A stretch of 64,000 nt of DNA from DASYTH01 sp035942955 (GTDB lineage: Bacteria; Actinomycetota; Actinomycetes; Mycobacteriales; Pseudonocardiaceae). The translations under genes were made by a program, and so were the position numbers. Below are positions 52,916 through 61,343 of this stretch, piece after piece. The stretch lies in the NCBI RefSeq assembly GCF_035942955.1, contig NZ_DASZCQ010000042.1:9032-73031 (forward strand), in the 5' to 3' direction. The stretch's first letter is position 1. Each line of letters starts with the position of its first letter. Below the pieces are notes generated by a model, which worked only from the letters and a program-made list of their open reading frames with translations, was not told the DNA's origin and did not search any database.

Positions 52916-54376
52916 TCACACGGCCCGCAGGTTGGTCTTGTTCGTCGCGGCGTCGTCGACCGCGGTGGCGATCTCATCCCGGTCGGTGTCCGGGCTATCG
53001 AGCTCGGCGGTGTAGGGCACGCCGACGTAGTCCTCCCACGCCTTGCGCGCCGCCATGGCCGCGGCCTCCTCGGTCAGCGCGCCGATCGCGACGAGCCTTT
53101 CCAACCCGGTGGACAGGTTCAGCAGCGTCTGCGCGGTGATCTGCGCGTCGGCCGCAGCGATCTCCGGGCCGGTCACCAGCACCGACTGTGCGGCCGGCAC
53201 CTGGTAGGTCTGCCCGGACCGCGGGTCGGTCGCGTCGACCGTGGCCGGCAGCCGGCGCGCGGCGACCGCCCGGTCCACGGCGAAGCGCAGCTGCTCGGCC
53301 TGGTAGCCCAGCCACAGGCTTTGCACGCCGGCCACCCGGCGGCGCACCGGCTCGGCCATCGACAGGCTGGTGGCCCGGTTGGCATCCTCCGGCTCGGCCA
53401 GCCACGTCTTGGCCAGCCCGGCGCCACCAGCGACCAGGGTCAATACGCTCTTGGCGGCGTTGGCGTCCTCGTACGCCCCGGTCTCGACGTGCTTGGCGTC
53501 CCAGGTCACCGCGTTGTTGTGCACCTCGACCGAGCCCGCCGGCGGCACGTGGGTGCCGCCGCGCGCGGCGATGAAGTTGTCCACCTCGGCCTGGCCGCCC
53601 TCGACGGTGACATCCCACACCATGTAGCGGGCCAGCGCGGTCCGGTCGATCAGGTTGGAGATCACCGTGTCGTAGGCGTCCAACCAGTCCAGCACCGGCA
53701 TGAGGAACGGCGCGCTGCGCACGTCGGTCTCCAGCGCCTTGAACGGCGTCCAGAACATCGCCTTGCCGGCGCGCAGCCCGGTGCGGTCGTCGACTGCGAC
53801 CACCGGCAGCGACCGGGACAGCCCGTCGCCGGTATGGAAGTGCAGCTCGGCCGGCCACGCCGGGTTGTTGCGGAACAGGGAGACCTCGCTGATGGCCAGC
53901 GGGTCCATCGGCGAGTACCGCACCACCCCCGAGGTTGCGCCGACCAGCATCTCGCGCACGGTCTCGCCGAGCAGCAGGTTCGACCGCAGCCCGAGCTCCT
54001 GGGTGCCGCCGACGTTGTTGCGCGGGTCGTTCCAGAACTCGTCGACCACCGCCCGCACCTGCGGGTTGGTCACCTGGTAGCTGACGCCGGACTCGCCGAC
54101 GCAGAACGACACGTAGGTATCGATGATCGCCCGGGCCATCGGGTTGGACCGGTACGACGCCACCGAATAGACGCGGGCCTTCTCCAGCGTCCAGAACGGC
54201 ACCTCGCGCCGGCCGGCGCTGCCCGCCGGTTTCCACCCGCGGTCCTCATCGATCCCGTCGCCGTGCCACGCGCCGGCGGCCGCGCCGGTCGTGAGGACCT
54301 GCTGCGCTGTCGCCTCTTCGCCGCGCGCCAGCTCCGGGCCGTCGGTCTGCCGGGCCGGCAGGAACCACGAGCGCAT
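52916..54376 (-). CDS. Portal protein
   Basis: 486 residues forming the dodecameric DNA channel. The pattern of lambda/HK97-class portals of actinophages is visible: SYRSNPMARAIIDTYVSFCV, GESGVSYQVTNP, LGLRSNLLLGETVREMLVGA, and the acidic region around VRYSPMDPLAISEVSLFRNN. It is located after the large terminase gene (with one small membrane gene between), the standard packaging order. Confidence 0.9.
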   Translation of the reverse strand: MRSWFLPARQTDGPELARGEEATAQQVLTTGAAAGAWHGDGIDEDRGWKPAGSAGRREVPFWTLEKARVYSVASYRSNPMARAIIDTYVSFCVGESGVSYQVTNPQVRAVVDEFWNDPRNNVGGTQELGLRSNLLLGETVREMLVGATSGVVRYSPMDPLAISEVSLFRNNPAWPAELHFHTGDGLSRSLPVVAVDDRTGLRAGKAMFWTPFKALETDVRSAPFLMPVLDWLDAYDTVISNLIDRTALARYMVWDVTVEGGQAEVDNFIAARGGTHVPPAGSVEVHNNAVTWDAKHVETGAYEDANAAKSVLTLVAGGAGLAKTWLAEPEDANRATSLSMAEPVRRRVAGVQSLWLGYQAEQLRFAVDRAVAARRLPATVDATDPRSGQTYQVPAAQSVLVTGPEIAAADAQITAQTLLNLSTGLERLVAIGALTEEAAAMAARKAWEDYVGVPYTAELDSPDTDRDEIATAVDDAATNKTNLRAV

Positions 54377-54381
54377 CTACG

Positions 54382-54642
54382 TCACGCGGCCCTCGGAACT
54401 GACTTCGCCGCCCCACGTTCTGCCTGCTCGCGACGCTTGCGCTGCTCGGCCGCAGCGATGTGCGAGGCCGCGACCATGGACAGGAACAGGCATCCGGCCG
54501 ACAGCACCCCCAGCGTCCACCACCAGTTCTCGGTCAGCCCGCCCACCGTGACGGCCAGGCCGACCAGCCCGAGCACGCCGACCAGGTTGGCCAGCAGCAT
54601 GCTGTTCGGCGCCGGGATCTTGAACCGCACGTCCACCAGCAC
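54382..54642 (-). CDS. Small membrane protein between terminase and portal
   Basis: 86 residues with two hydrophobic helices (about 17-37, LLANLVGVLGLVGLAVTVGG, and 42-62, WWTLGVLSAGCLFLSMVAAS) and a basic tail. Insertion of a membrane gene at this position of the packaging module is unusual. It could be a superinfection-exclusion factor, but this is speculation. Confidence 0.55.
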   Translation of the reverse strand: MLVDVRFKIPAPNSMLLANLVGVLGLVGLAVTVGGLTENWWWTLGVLSAGCLFLSMVAASHIAAAEQRKRREQAERGAAKSVPRAA

Positions 54643-54654
54643 CCGGGCCCTCCT

Positions 54655-56364
54655 TTAGATCGTCAACCGTTGGGTAGGGCGGTACAGGCCGCCGGGGTCG
54701 TCCGCGGTGGCGGCCGGCGCGGTCGCCGGGACCGGCGCGGTGATGCTCAGCGCGCCGTGCTCGATGGCCATGCCGCGGCCGAAGGTGGCCAGGATCCCGG
54801 CCACGAAGTCGTCGATGAGGTGGCCGGCCTTCTTCTTGACTACTCGCTTGTACCGGTCGGACACCTGCGCGCCGTCCTCGCGGGCCGGCTTGCGCCGGCC
54901 GTAGGAGATCGCCGCGTTCAGCGCGTGCTGCGTGCAGTCGGGGTCGCCGTCGTGGGTGAACTGGCCCTCACCGGTCCGGTATGCCGTCTCCCACAGCTCG
55001 ATGGCCTTGTCCATGCGCTGCTCGACGTTGGTGGGGAACTCGATCACCCGCGGCTTGTTCGCCGGGTTCACCCCGAACTTGCCGGCCCACTCGTCGAGCT
55101 CGGTCTCCCACCGGTACGGGTCGGCCAGCAGGTACCACACCTGGTAGGCGGCGAACGCGTCGGCGACGGCCTGGTTGACCGCGGCCACCGGCCGGCCGCC
55201 GTAGTCCTTCGGTAGCCACAGCCCGATGCGGAACCAGCGGCCGTCGCTGATCCGGCAGGCCTTCAACGCGGTCGCGTCCCGCGCGCGGGACCCGTCGAAC
55301 CCCAGCGCGATCGGCGTGCCCGGCTCCAGCTGGCCCGGCCGGGCCAGCGCGTGCCAGCGGGTGGCGTCGACGGCGTCGCGCTCGCCGACGGTGACTTCGT
55401 CGAGGAAGTACCGCCGGGCCTCGGCCTCCCCGGTCGCCGGGTCGCGGATGTCGGCCAGCACCCGGTTGAGGTCCACCCAGCCGCCGCGGCCGCGGGCCGA
55501 GTCGCCGTACTTGAGCACCAGGCGCTCGCGGACGATCGCGTCGTCGGCGAACTCCGCCGACGGCAACCGCGGCAGCTGCGGATGCTGGTGGTCGAGGAAC
55601 ACGCCCGGTGCGCGTGCCTCGGCGGTGCGCTGCGCGGCCGACTGCTGCGACGGGTCCCAGGCGTTGGTGACCTCGTCCCACTCGCCGCCCATCCCGGCCA
55701 GGTTCCGCTTCATCGCCCGCACCATCGCCAGCCCGCCGTCCGGCTCGCACATCAGGTGCGTCTCGGTGAACCCGGCCGCGGTGATCGGCGCACCCAGCCG
55801 CGACCGCGCCGCCGCGGTCACCGGCTCGATCCACCCGTCGCCGTTGGGCAGCTTGATTCGGGTCTCCCCGATGTCCAGCCCCGGAGTGTCGGCCAGCGGA
55901 CCCTCGGCCAGCATCCGAAACAGCGGCCGGAACGTGTTGTCGGTCTGCTCCTCCGACGTCGCGGCGATCTGCACCCACGGGGTGTCCACCGGCCGGCCCA
56001 CCGGCTCACCGTCGGCATTCCACCCGTCGAACACCACGTCGGCGAACGCGTGCGCCAACAGCTTGGCCGCCAGGAACGGATCCTTGCCCCACTTCTGCGA
56101 CCGGCGCAGTTGCGTGCCGTAGTACACCCGGCCGTCGACGACCTTCGGGAACCGCGGATCCACCGTCGCCCGCGGATGCAGGCGGTACTTCCACAGCAGA
56201 TGCCGCCACATCTCGTTGGTCAGCATGTACGCCCGGCCCCGTTGCGGGCCGTCCGGAATGACCAGCCGGGACTCCATCCAGTCGCCGACCGCCCACCCCA
56301 GGGTCGGGAACTCGCCCCGCTCGCGGGGGCCGCGCCAGCCCCTACGAGCCCGTCGCGCCGCCAT
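54655..56364 (-). CDS. terL: Terminase large subunit
   Basis: 569 residues. N-terminal ATPase part with actinophage terminase motifs (TQLRRSQKWGKDPFLAAKLL as the Walker A region, and PWVQIAATSEEQTDNTFRPL), then the RNase H-like nuclease part beginning at IALGFDGSRARDATALKACR, whose Asp is a metal ligand. Cuts and pumps phage DNA through the portal. The start overlaps the end of the small terminase gene. Confidence 0.93.
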   Translation of the reverse strand: MAARRARRGWRGPRERGEFPTLGWAVGDWMESRLVIPDGPQRGRAYMLTNEMWRHLLWKYRLHPRATVDPRFPKVVDGRVYYGTQLRRSQKWGKDPFLAAKLLAHAFADVVFDGWNADGEPVGRPVDTPWVQIAATSEEQTDNTFRPLFRMLAEGPLADTPGLDIGETRIKLPNGDGWIEPVTAAARSRLGAPITAAGFTETHLMCEPDGGLAMVRAMKRNLAGMGGEWDEVTNAWDPSQQSAAQRTAEARAPGVFLDHQHPQLPRLPSAEFADDAIVRERLVLKYGDSARGRGGWVDLNRVLADIRDPATGEAEARRYFLDEVTVGERDAVDATRWHALARPGQLEPGTPIALGFDGSRARDATALKACRISDGRWFRIGLWLPKDYGGRPVAAVNQAVADAFAAYQVWYLLADPYRWETELDEWAGKFGVNPANKPRVIEFPTNVEQRMDKAIELWETAYRTGEGQFTHDGDPDCTQHALNAAISYGRRKPAREDGAQVSDRYKRVVKKKAGHLIDDFVAGILATFGRGMAIEHGALSITAPVPATAPAATADDPGGLYRPTQRLTI

Positions 56365-56953
56365 CGACGGCCTTCAACCCACGCCGGCGGGCCGCCGCCG
56401 ACCCGGCCGACGACTTCGTCTGGGCCTGATCGTGGCGCCGCTCGCCGACCTCGTCGGTGGTGATCTCCCACCGCAGCCGCAGCAACGCCAGCGGGTTCAG
56501 CCCGAGCCGGTCGGCCAGCTGGCGGGCCTCCTTGGCCGCGTCCAGGTCACCCTGCTCGGCGCGGACCTTCCACCGCACGTACTGCGCGACCTCGCGGGTC
56601 CAGCGCAGCCGCTCCCACGCCACCGCCTGCGGCGTCGCCCACAGCTCACGCCACAGCGCGGCCTCCTGCTCGGCCGCGGCCTCGATCTCGGCGGCGAGCA
56701 CCTCGGCGCGCTCCCGCAACCCCAGCAGCTTCCGCTCGGCCGCCCGGGCCGCCCGACCGGTGCCCTGCGCGTCCAGCGCCGCCGCGTCGATCTGGTCGTT
56801 GAGCATCCGCAGCAGCGTCTCGGCGCGCACATCCGGCGGCAGCGGCCAGTCCGGCGGCGGGTCCTGTCGACCACCCGCCGGCAGCTTGGTCATCGCCACC
56901 GTGGCGTTGCGCCGCCGCCGGTTCGGATTCGGCGGGGGACCCATGCCAGCCAT
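56342..56953 (-). CDS. Terminase small subunit
   Basis: 203 residues starting at ATG 56953 (MAGMGPPPNPNRRRRNATVA, GAGGTGA upstream). The Arg-rich N-terminus and long central helices (AAERKLLGLRERAEVLAAEI) fit small terminases of the P27-like type that recognise the packaging site. It overlaps terL by 23 bp. Confidence 0.75.
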   Translation of the reverse strand: MAGMGPPPNPNRRRRNATVAMTKLPAGGRQDPPPDWPLPPDVRAETLLRMLNDQIDAAALDAQGTGRAARAAERKLLGLRERAEVLAAEIEAAAEQEAALWRELWATPQAVAWERLRWTREVAQYVRWKVRAEQGDLDAAKEARQLADRLGLNPLALLRLRWEITTDEVGERRHDQAQTKSSAGSAAARRRGLKAVDGGATGS

Positions 56954-57050
56954 CGGATCACCTCGCCGAGACATCGGAGCGACTCGCCAGTAGGTAACGC
57001 GATGTTCCAGACCCGTACAGAACGCGAGTTCCGGCTTCGCGGGGTCGCAT

Positions 57051-57089
57051 AAGCCCACGTCAAAGGGACTTTGACCCGGGGGTGGGCTT
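57051..57089. other. Large hairpin in the HNH-terS gap, candidate packaging site
   Basis: AAGCCCAC (57051-57058) pairs with GTGGGCTT (57082-57089) and GTCAAAG (57059-57065) with CTTTGAC (57069-57075): 15 perfect pairs with a 3-base loop and a 6-base bulge (CCGGGG). The gap 56954-57157 between HNH and small terminase genes is where cos sites lie in HK97-type phages. Confidence 0.45.
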
Positions 57090-57157
57090 GGTTAGTTGAT
57101 CACCACTGTTGCCAGGTCACGAAAGATCTTGTCGAACGCCGGCCAATCATCGGACCA

Positions 57158-57481
57158 CTAGTGGTCGGCCTTCGCGCCGTTGCACGACCGGCACAGTACC
57201 TCGAGGTCCTGGTCCTCGCGCCCACCTGCCGCCACCGCGGTCGGATGGTCGGCGGTCAAGTCCGTCGACGGGTGGCCCGGCCGCTCCCACCCGGGACACC
57301 ACCAGCCATACCGTGCGACGTGGGCAGCGACGGCATCTGCTCGACGCTGGCGTTCGGCATGCGTGTAGGGCCGGCGTGCCCGCTTGGCCTGATCATGGCG
57401 GCGTTCATGCACACGCCGATGGGTGGCACAGCGGCTGCCGGTGGTCGGCTCGCTGCAGTCGAGGCAGGGCCTGAGCGGCAT
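57158..57481 (-). CDS. HNH endonuclease
   Basis: 107 residues. Cys-x2-Cys and later Cys-x2-Cys zinc ligands (MPLRPCLDCSEP, LCRSCNGAKADH) and the catalytic DLTADHPTAVAAGG region of HNH nucleases. Phage HNH proteins next to small terminase are needed for cos cleavage in HK97-like phages. ATG 57481 with AAGGGA upstream; a TTG at 57505 would add 8 residues. Confidence 0.85.
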   Translation of the reverse strand: MPLRPCLDCSEPTTGSRCATHRRVHERRHDQAKRARRPYTHAERQRRADAVAAHVARYGWWCPGWERPGHPSTDLTADHPTAVAAGGREDQDLEVLCRSCNGAKADH

Positions 57482-57674
57482 GCATGCCCGTCCCTTGTCT
57501 GACAACGCCGGCCGTTGTTCCCGCCGTCACGGGACGGCCGGCGCTGACACGGTCCTCTCGGATACCGCTTCACGGTTCACCGCCGACCGTCGCCGACGTC
57601 ACCCGGAACCCTTGATCCCCAAGGCCATGGCACAGTTGTGCTGCCTGCTGATCAGCATTCTAAGCAGCCCTTGG

Positions 57675-57896
57675 TCACGTTGCGCAAGCGATGTGGTCAC
57701 GCTGGGCGTGTCGCCTATCCCACCCCGCAAGCCATGCCCGGATTCGGTCGTGTGCATCCGGCACGTCCTCAATGCCGGGTGCACCCAGCTCCTGGCCACA
57801 TCTGGTGCAGCGGATCGGGAACAGGTCCGGCGCAGCCTCGTAACCTTGCTCAACGCGCGCATCGCAGCAGGCCGAACGCAGGTAGGTACTGATCAC
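57675..57896 (-). CDS. Small zinc-ribbon protein
   Basis: 73 residues with Cys-Cys and Cys-x2-Cys (YLRSACCDARVEQG and IRCTRCGQELGAPG) and a C-terminal helix. GTG 57896 overlaps the upstream stop. No function assigned. It begins a series of Cys-rich small proteins in this arm. Confidence 0.6.
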   Translation of the reverse strand: MISTYLRSACCDARVEQGYEAAPDLFPIRCTRCGQELGAPGIEDVPDAHDRIRAWLAGWDRRHAQRDHIACAT

Positions 57897-58771
57897 GCTG
57901 ACCCTCGCTCAGCCGCGCTGGTCCGGTTGCGGGTCGGCGTGGCCACGGCGACGGCGATCACGTCACCGCAGTGGTAGGTGACGAACCCGTCGTCATCGAC
58001 GCTGGTTCGGATGGGCCGGCCTTGGAACGCCCAGCTGCGGATGTTGTTGGCCGACACGGGCCGCTCGAGGAACCGCGGCAGCAGCCGGGCGAGGGTGGCA
58101 GCGCGGAAGTACATAACGCGGATGCGCCGCTCGAGGACCTGGATACGGCGCCGGGTGTCGTGGTGGGTGCGGCAGCGTCGACAGCGCACCCAGTCGGTCG
58201 TGGGTGCGCCGTACAGGTAGGCGGTGCACGTGGTGCCATCGCGCTGTTCGGCACCGCACACGCCAAAGGTCTGTTCATTGGGGTCGAGGGGATTAATCAC
58301 CTCGAGCGCGGCCTTGGTGTGGTGCTCGACGTCCAGGACGAGCTGGTCGGCGCCCGAATCGCGGCGGATCCGGTCGGTTCGTTCGATGATCCACCGGACC
58401 ATCGACGCGGGGCTGTCAGCCGGCCACGCTTCGGGGATGCGCACCATGTCGCGCACGGTGGTGACGAGCATGTTGTGCAGCGCGTCGTAGACGGTGGTGG
58501 CCCCCAGGTGCACGGGCAGCGCCGTTGCAGGCAGCGATACCGGGTCCGTTGGGTCCGGCGCGCAGCGATAGCAGTGTGACTGCCCTTCGTCGTGCATATG
58601 GCCACGCATACCGTTGCTGGCGAGGCGGTCTTGGCGGGTGCGGGTGACGATGAGCTCGGCGGCCAGCCAGGTGAGGGTGCACAGGTCGGCGACCAGCTGG
58701 GCGACGCAGTCGTCGCACACGAAGCCGTTGGGGTTGTCGCGGGTGCACACCACGCACTGGCTGCTGCTCAT
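57893..58771 (-). CDS. Zinc-finger protein with C-terminal HTH, regulator-like
   Basis: 292 residues. N-terminal cysteine cluster (MSSSQCVVCTRDNPNGFVCD, DCVAQL), a second at HCYRCAP, a third WVRCRRCRTHHDTRRR, then a helix-turn-helix/excisionase-like end (LPRFLERPVSANNIRSWAFQ, GRPIRTSVDDDGFVTYHCGD). Many actinophages and actinomycete elements carry this type; it binds DNA by prediction. The start at ATG 58771 follows the upstream gene by overlap. Confidence 0.65.
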   Translation of the reverse strand: MSSSQCVVCTRDNPNGFVCDDCVAQLVADLCTLTWLAAELIVTRTRQDRLASNGMRGHMHDEGQSHCYRCAPDPTDPVSLPATALPVHLGATTVYDALHNMLVTTVRDMVRIPEAWPADSPASMVRWIIERTDRIRRDSGADQLVLDVEHHTKAALEVINPLDPNEQTFGVCGAEQRDGTTCTAYLYGAPTTDWVRCRRCRTHHDTRRRIQVLERRIRVMYFRAATLARLLPRFLERPVSANNIRSWAFQGRPIRTSVDDDGFVTYHCGDVIAVAVATPTRNRTSAAERGSA

Positions 58772-59043
58772 GGGCCGCTCCGCCGAGGCCTCCAGGGCCA
58801 ACGGAGCCAGCGTCGGCGGGTCGGCTCGGTCAGGCTCAACTCGGCGGGCTCGTACCCGAGCAGCCGCGCGGCTTCGGCCACCGGAACCACCTGCGGGTGG
58901 ATGATCCGGCCGCTGTCGGCCTCGACGACGACCAGGTGTTCGCCGGCGCCGGCCGGGTCGGCGGCGGCCGCGAGAGGTGGCAGCTGACGGGCATCGCACT
59001 CGGCAAGGGTGCGGTCGATGCGGCCGAAGAGGTCGTCGGTCAT
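58768..59043 (-). CDS. Hypothetical phage protein
   Basis: 91 residues, acidic first half, then an HTH-like PVAEAARLLGYEPAELSLTE and a Trp/Arg-rich tail. Coupled to both neighbours by 4-bp overlaps (ATGA). Function unknown. Confidence 0.55.
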   Translation of the reverse strand: MTDDLFGRIDRTLAECDARQLPPLAAAADPAGAGEHLVVVEADSGRIIHPQVVPVAEAARLLGYEPAELSLTEPTRRRWLRWPWRPRRSGP

Positions 59044-59342
59044 ACCCGCTCCGGCCAGTGCCAGGTGCCACCGCGTCGCGGGTCCAGGCCGCGGGCGGGT
59101 CGCTCATCCTGCGGGCAGCCCTGGTTGAAGAACATGCCCGTTGGGTTGAGGACGCAGAGGTCGACCAGCTGGGCGTCGTCGTCGCCGAGGTCGTCCGGTC
59201 CGTCGCCGTGGGTTGGGTAGGCGAGGGGCTCGCCGAGGCCGGTGATGACTGCGGCGCGGCACGTCGACGCATATTCACCGCCCGGCGTGCCGTAGCTGAC
59301 GTAGTGGACGATCCGGCCGATGCTCGGGGTCTGGGCACTCAC
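59040..59342 (-). CDS. Conserved actinophage hypothetical protein
   Basis: 100 residues starting at GTG 59342 (MSAQTPSIGRIVHYVSYGTP). The pattern GRIVHYVSYGTPGGEY, then CRAAVIT and FFNQGCPQDE recurs in actinobacterial phage proteins of unknown role. Small beta-barrel-like by appearance. 4-bp overlaps on both sides. Confidence 0.65.
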   Translation of the reverse strand: MSAQTPSIGRIVHYVSYGTPGGEYASTCRAAVITGLGEPLAYPTHGDGPDDLGDDDAQLVDLCVLNPTGMFFNQGCPQDERPARGLDPRRGGTWHWPERV

Positions 59343-59551
59343 TGGTTCTCCTGGGGGTTCTTGCGGATGTCGTGGTAGTCGCGTATGGGGATGCCGCCGG
59401 CGCGGGTGCAGGGGTTGCCGATGCCGGCGTGGCACCACTTGCAGGCGCGGGTGCGGGGGTTGTCGGCCTGGTCGTCGGCCACGGTGGTGTCGCCTTGCCA
59501 GGCGAACAGGCCGGGTCGGCGTTGGCCGCGGTGCTTACGTCGGCGGATCAT
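59339..59551 (-). CDS. Small zinc-finger-like protein
   Basis: 70 residues with ACKWCHAGIGNPCTRAGG, a Cys-x2-Cys-x7-Cys group, and an Arg-rich N-terminus. The start at ATG 59551 is chosen by overlap with the upstream gene's end. Function unknown. Confidence 0.55.
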   Translation of the reverse strand: MIRRRKHRGQRRPGLFAWQGDTTVADDQADNPRTRACKWCHAGIGNPCTRAGGIPIRDYHDIRKNPQENQ

Positions 59552-59838
59552 GGCGAACTGCCGCACTCGTGACTGGCCAGCTCGGCGAGGACTTCCCACA
59601 GGGTGATCTGGGCGTCGTCGGTGCGGCGGGGCTCGCGGGTCCGGGTGTTGGCGAGTTGGATGTTGGCGAGCGCGCCGTGGTGGGCTCCTTGGCAGGTGCA
59701 GTCGCATCCCGCGCAGTCGGCTGGGTCGGCGGTGAGGCATTGGCCGGAGCATTCGCCTTCGGCGACGGCCTGCCGCGCGGTCAGCGGCGGCAGCTCGTGG
59801 GCACCGGCGGCCATCTTCAGGTCGGCGGGTTTGGTCAT
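59548..59838 (-). CDS. Cys-rich small protein
   Basis: 96 residues with seven cysteines and several His in the middle (GECSGQCLTADPADCAGCDC, TCQGAHHG). It could bind zinc or an Fe-S cluster. ATG 59838 overlaps the stop of the upstream gene. Confidence 0.55.
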   Translation of the reverse strand: MTKPADLKMAAGAHELPPLTARQAVAEGECSGQCLTADPADCAGCDCTCQGAHHGALANIQLANTRTREPRRTDDAQITLWEVLAELASHECGSSP

Positions 59839-60038
59839 GGCGTCGCCGCCGGGTGCAGGGCGCGGGCCGTGCGGACCTCCTCGTCGAGCCGGTGGAGCAC
59901 GTCGAGGAACGCGGCGACGTCGTGCGGGCTGTTCGTCTGGTCGCGGATCTGCCGATAGCCGGCGGTGGCCGTCTGGCTGAGCAGCACGGCTTGGCGCAAC
60001 GTCATGTGCAGGGTCACCGCGCGAGGCTCGGCGCTCAC
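59835..60038 (-). CDS. Small helical protein
   Basis: 67 residues, mostly helical (HMTLRQAVLLSQTATAGYRQ, DVAAFLDVLHRLDEEVRTAR). No motif. Coupled by 4-bp overlaps with both neighbours. Confidence 0.55.
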   Translation of the reverse strand: MSAEPRAVTLHMTLRQAVLLSQTATAGYRQIRDQTNSPHDVAAFLDVLHRLDEEVRTARALHPAATP

Positions 60039-60424
60039 GTCTCACCGCCGCCTTCCGGGAGGCGGCCCTCGAGGCTGGTGATGTGCTTGCGGAGCTCGTC
60101 GACGAGGTCCTCGAGGCGCTCGATCTGGGCGTCGCGCTCGGCCCAGCCCGCAGGCCGGCGGTCGGGCGGGGGTGCTGTGGCGCCTGTGCCCCATCGGAGG
60201 ACGGTCAAGTGCTTGGCCTTGGCGAGGAGTGCAGGCCAGCCCAGTGGCGTGTTGGTCTCGTTGTCCCGGTCGTCGAAGTAGCTACCGGCCGGGTACCACC
60301 ATCCGCCGCTGCGGGAGGCGAGGGGATCTTCCCGCATCCAGGCTTGGCCTTGGCCGTAGCTGCCGGTGGCGACGACGGTGTACTCGGGCGGTTCATCGGG
60401 GATGTCGACACTGATCTCGCTCAT
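60035..60424 (-). CDS. Hypothetical protein with C-terminal coiled coil
   Basis: 129 residues starting at ATG 60424 (MSEISVDIPDEPPEYTVVAT). Aromatic-rich centre (SGGWWYPAGSYFDDRDNETN) and a coiled-coil end (ERDAQIERLEDLVDELRKHI). Function unknown. Confidence 0.55.
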   Translation of the reverse strand: MSEISVDIPDEPPEYTVVATGSYGQGQAWMREDPLASRSGGWWYPAGSYFDDRDNETNTPLGWPALLAKAKHLTVLRWGTGATAPPPDRRPAGWAERDAQIERLEDLVDELRKHITSLEGRLPEGGGET

Positions 60425-60726
60425 CCGAGGTGCACCTGGCTTCCCATGCGTTCGGTCAACCAGGCTTCGTAGAGGGCTTTCTCGGCCTCCATGCCGTCCG
60501 CCAAAACGGCATACCATTCGGATTCGGTGATGATTCCTTTAGCTATCAACAGCTTCACAATCGTGGACGTCTCGACCATCGCGGAGTTCACGCCGACGCG
60601 CAGGTGTTTCGGGGTGGTCTCGTCGGGGTCGTAGTTCATCTTCGCGGCGACACCGGATTGCATGGCGTGGGCGGCGGCGTGGTAGCGCGCGATCTGCTCG
60701 GCCACCGCGGGGTCCGGGCGTGTCAT
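60421..60726 (-). CDS. Hypothetical helical protein
   Basis: 101 residues starting MTRPDPAVAEQIARYHAAAH, followed by KHLRVGVNSAMVETSTIVKL. This pattern is common in small actinophage early genes of unknown role. 4-bp overlaps with both neighbours. Confidence 0.6.
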   Translation of the reverse strand: MTRPDPAVAEQIARYHAAAHAMQSGVAAKMNYDPDETTPKHLRVGVNSAMVETSTIVKLLIAKGIITESEWYAVLADGMEAEKALYEAWLTERMGSQVHLG

Positions 60727-61343
60727 GGCTGGTCTCCCTTGGACTCGGGGGCGGTGATGGCGTCGTACCAGCGCTGGGCCCACAGGGCGTCGCCGAGCGC
60801 GGTGTGCCGGTCCTGTTCGGACGGTGGTTCGACACCGCAGGCCCGGGACAGGTCGTCGGAGCGCCACGGCAGGCCGATCGCCTCCAGTTCGCGGCCGTCG
60901 GCCACCAAGGCGTTGCGGCCGTGCAGGTAGCCGACGGCGAGGGCTTCGACGTCGATGAGGTGGTAGTGCCAGGCCGGGATGAGGCGGTGGCGGCGGAGCA
61001 TGGCGTCGAAGGTCTCGCCATCGAAGGTGGGGACGATGCCGACGAGGTGGGTGCCGCGGGTGAGTTCCTCGACCGCGGCTGCGGCGGAGTGCTCCGACAG
61101 GATCCTGGTTCCGGTGAGGTCTCGGTCTGTCTTGCCGCGGGAGAAGCGCCAGTGGCGCTCGTAGAACCCGCCGATGCGCAGGCCGAATGGGTCGGCTTCG
61201 GCGAGGTCGATGTCCTCGATCTGGGCGAGCCAGGTTTGCTCGTGTCCCTCGGGTTCGCGGCGGATGATGGCGATCTCCCAGGGTCGGCGGCCGGGGTGAA
61301 CACCGGTGGTTTCGCAGTCGACGAAGGCGATGGGCGGGGTCAT
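60723..61343 (-). CDS. DEDDh 3'-5' exonuclease
   Basis: 206 residues. Exo I AFVDCETTGVHPG, Exo II region around HLVGIVPTFDGETFDAMLRR, and Exo III HTALGDALWAQRW (His and Asp of the DEDDh type), so all metal-ligand positions are there. Likely acts in phage replication or repair like DnaQ-family proofreaders. ATG 61343 overlaps the stop of the upstream 82-residue gene, so it has its own coupled start even though the frame is open far upstream into the winged-helix gene. Confidence 0.85.
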   Translation of the reverse strand: MTPPIAFVDCETTGVHPGRRPWEIAIIRREPEGHEQTWLAQIEDIDLAEADPFGLRIGGFYERHWRFSRGKTDRDLTGTRILSEHSAAAAVEELTRGTHLVGIVPTFDGETFDAMLRRHRLIPAWHYHLIDVEALAVGYLHGRNALVADGRELEAIGLPWRSDDLSRACGVEPPSEQDRHTALGDALWAQRWYDAITAPESKGDQP

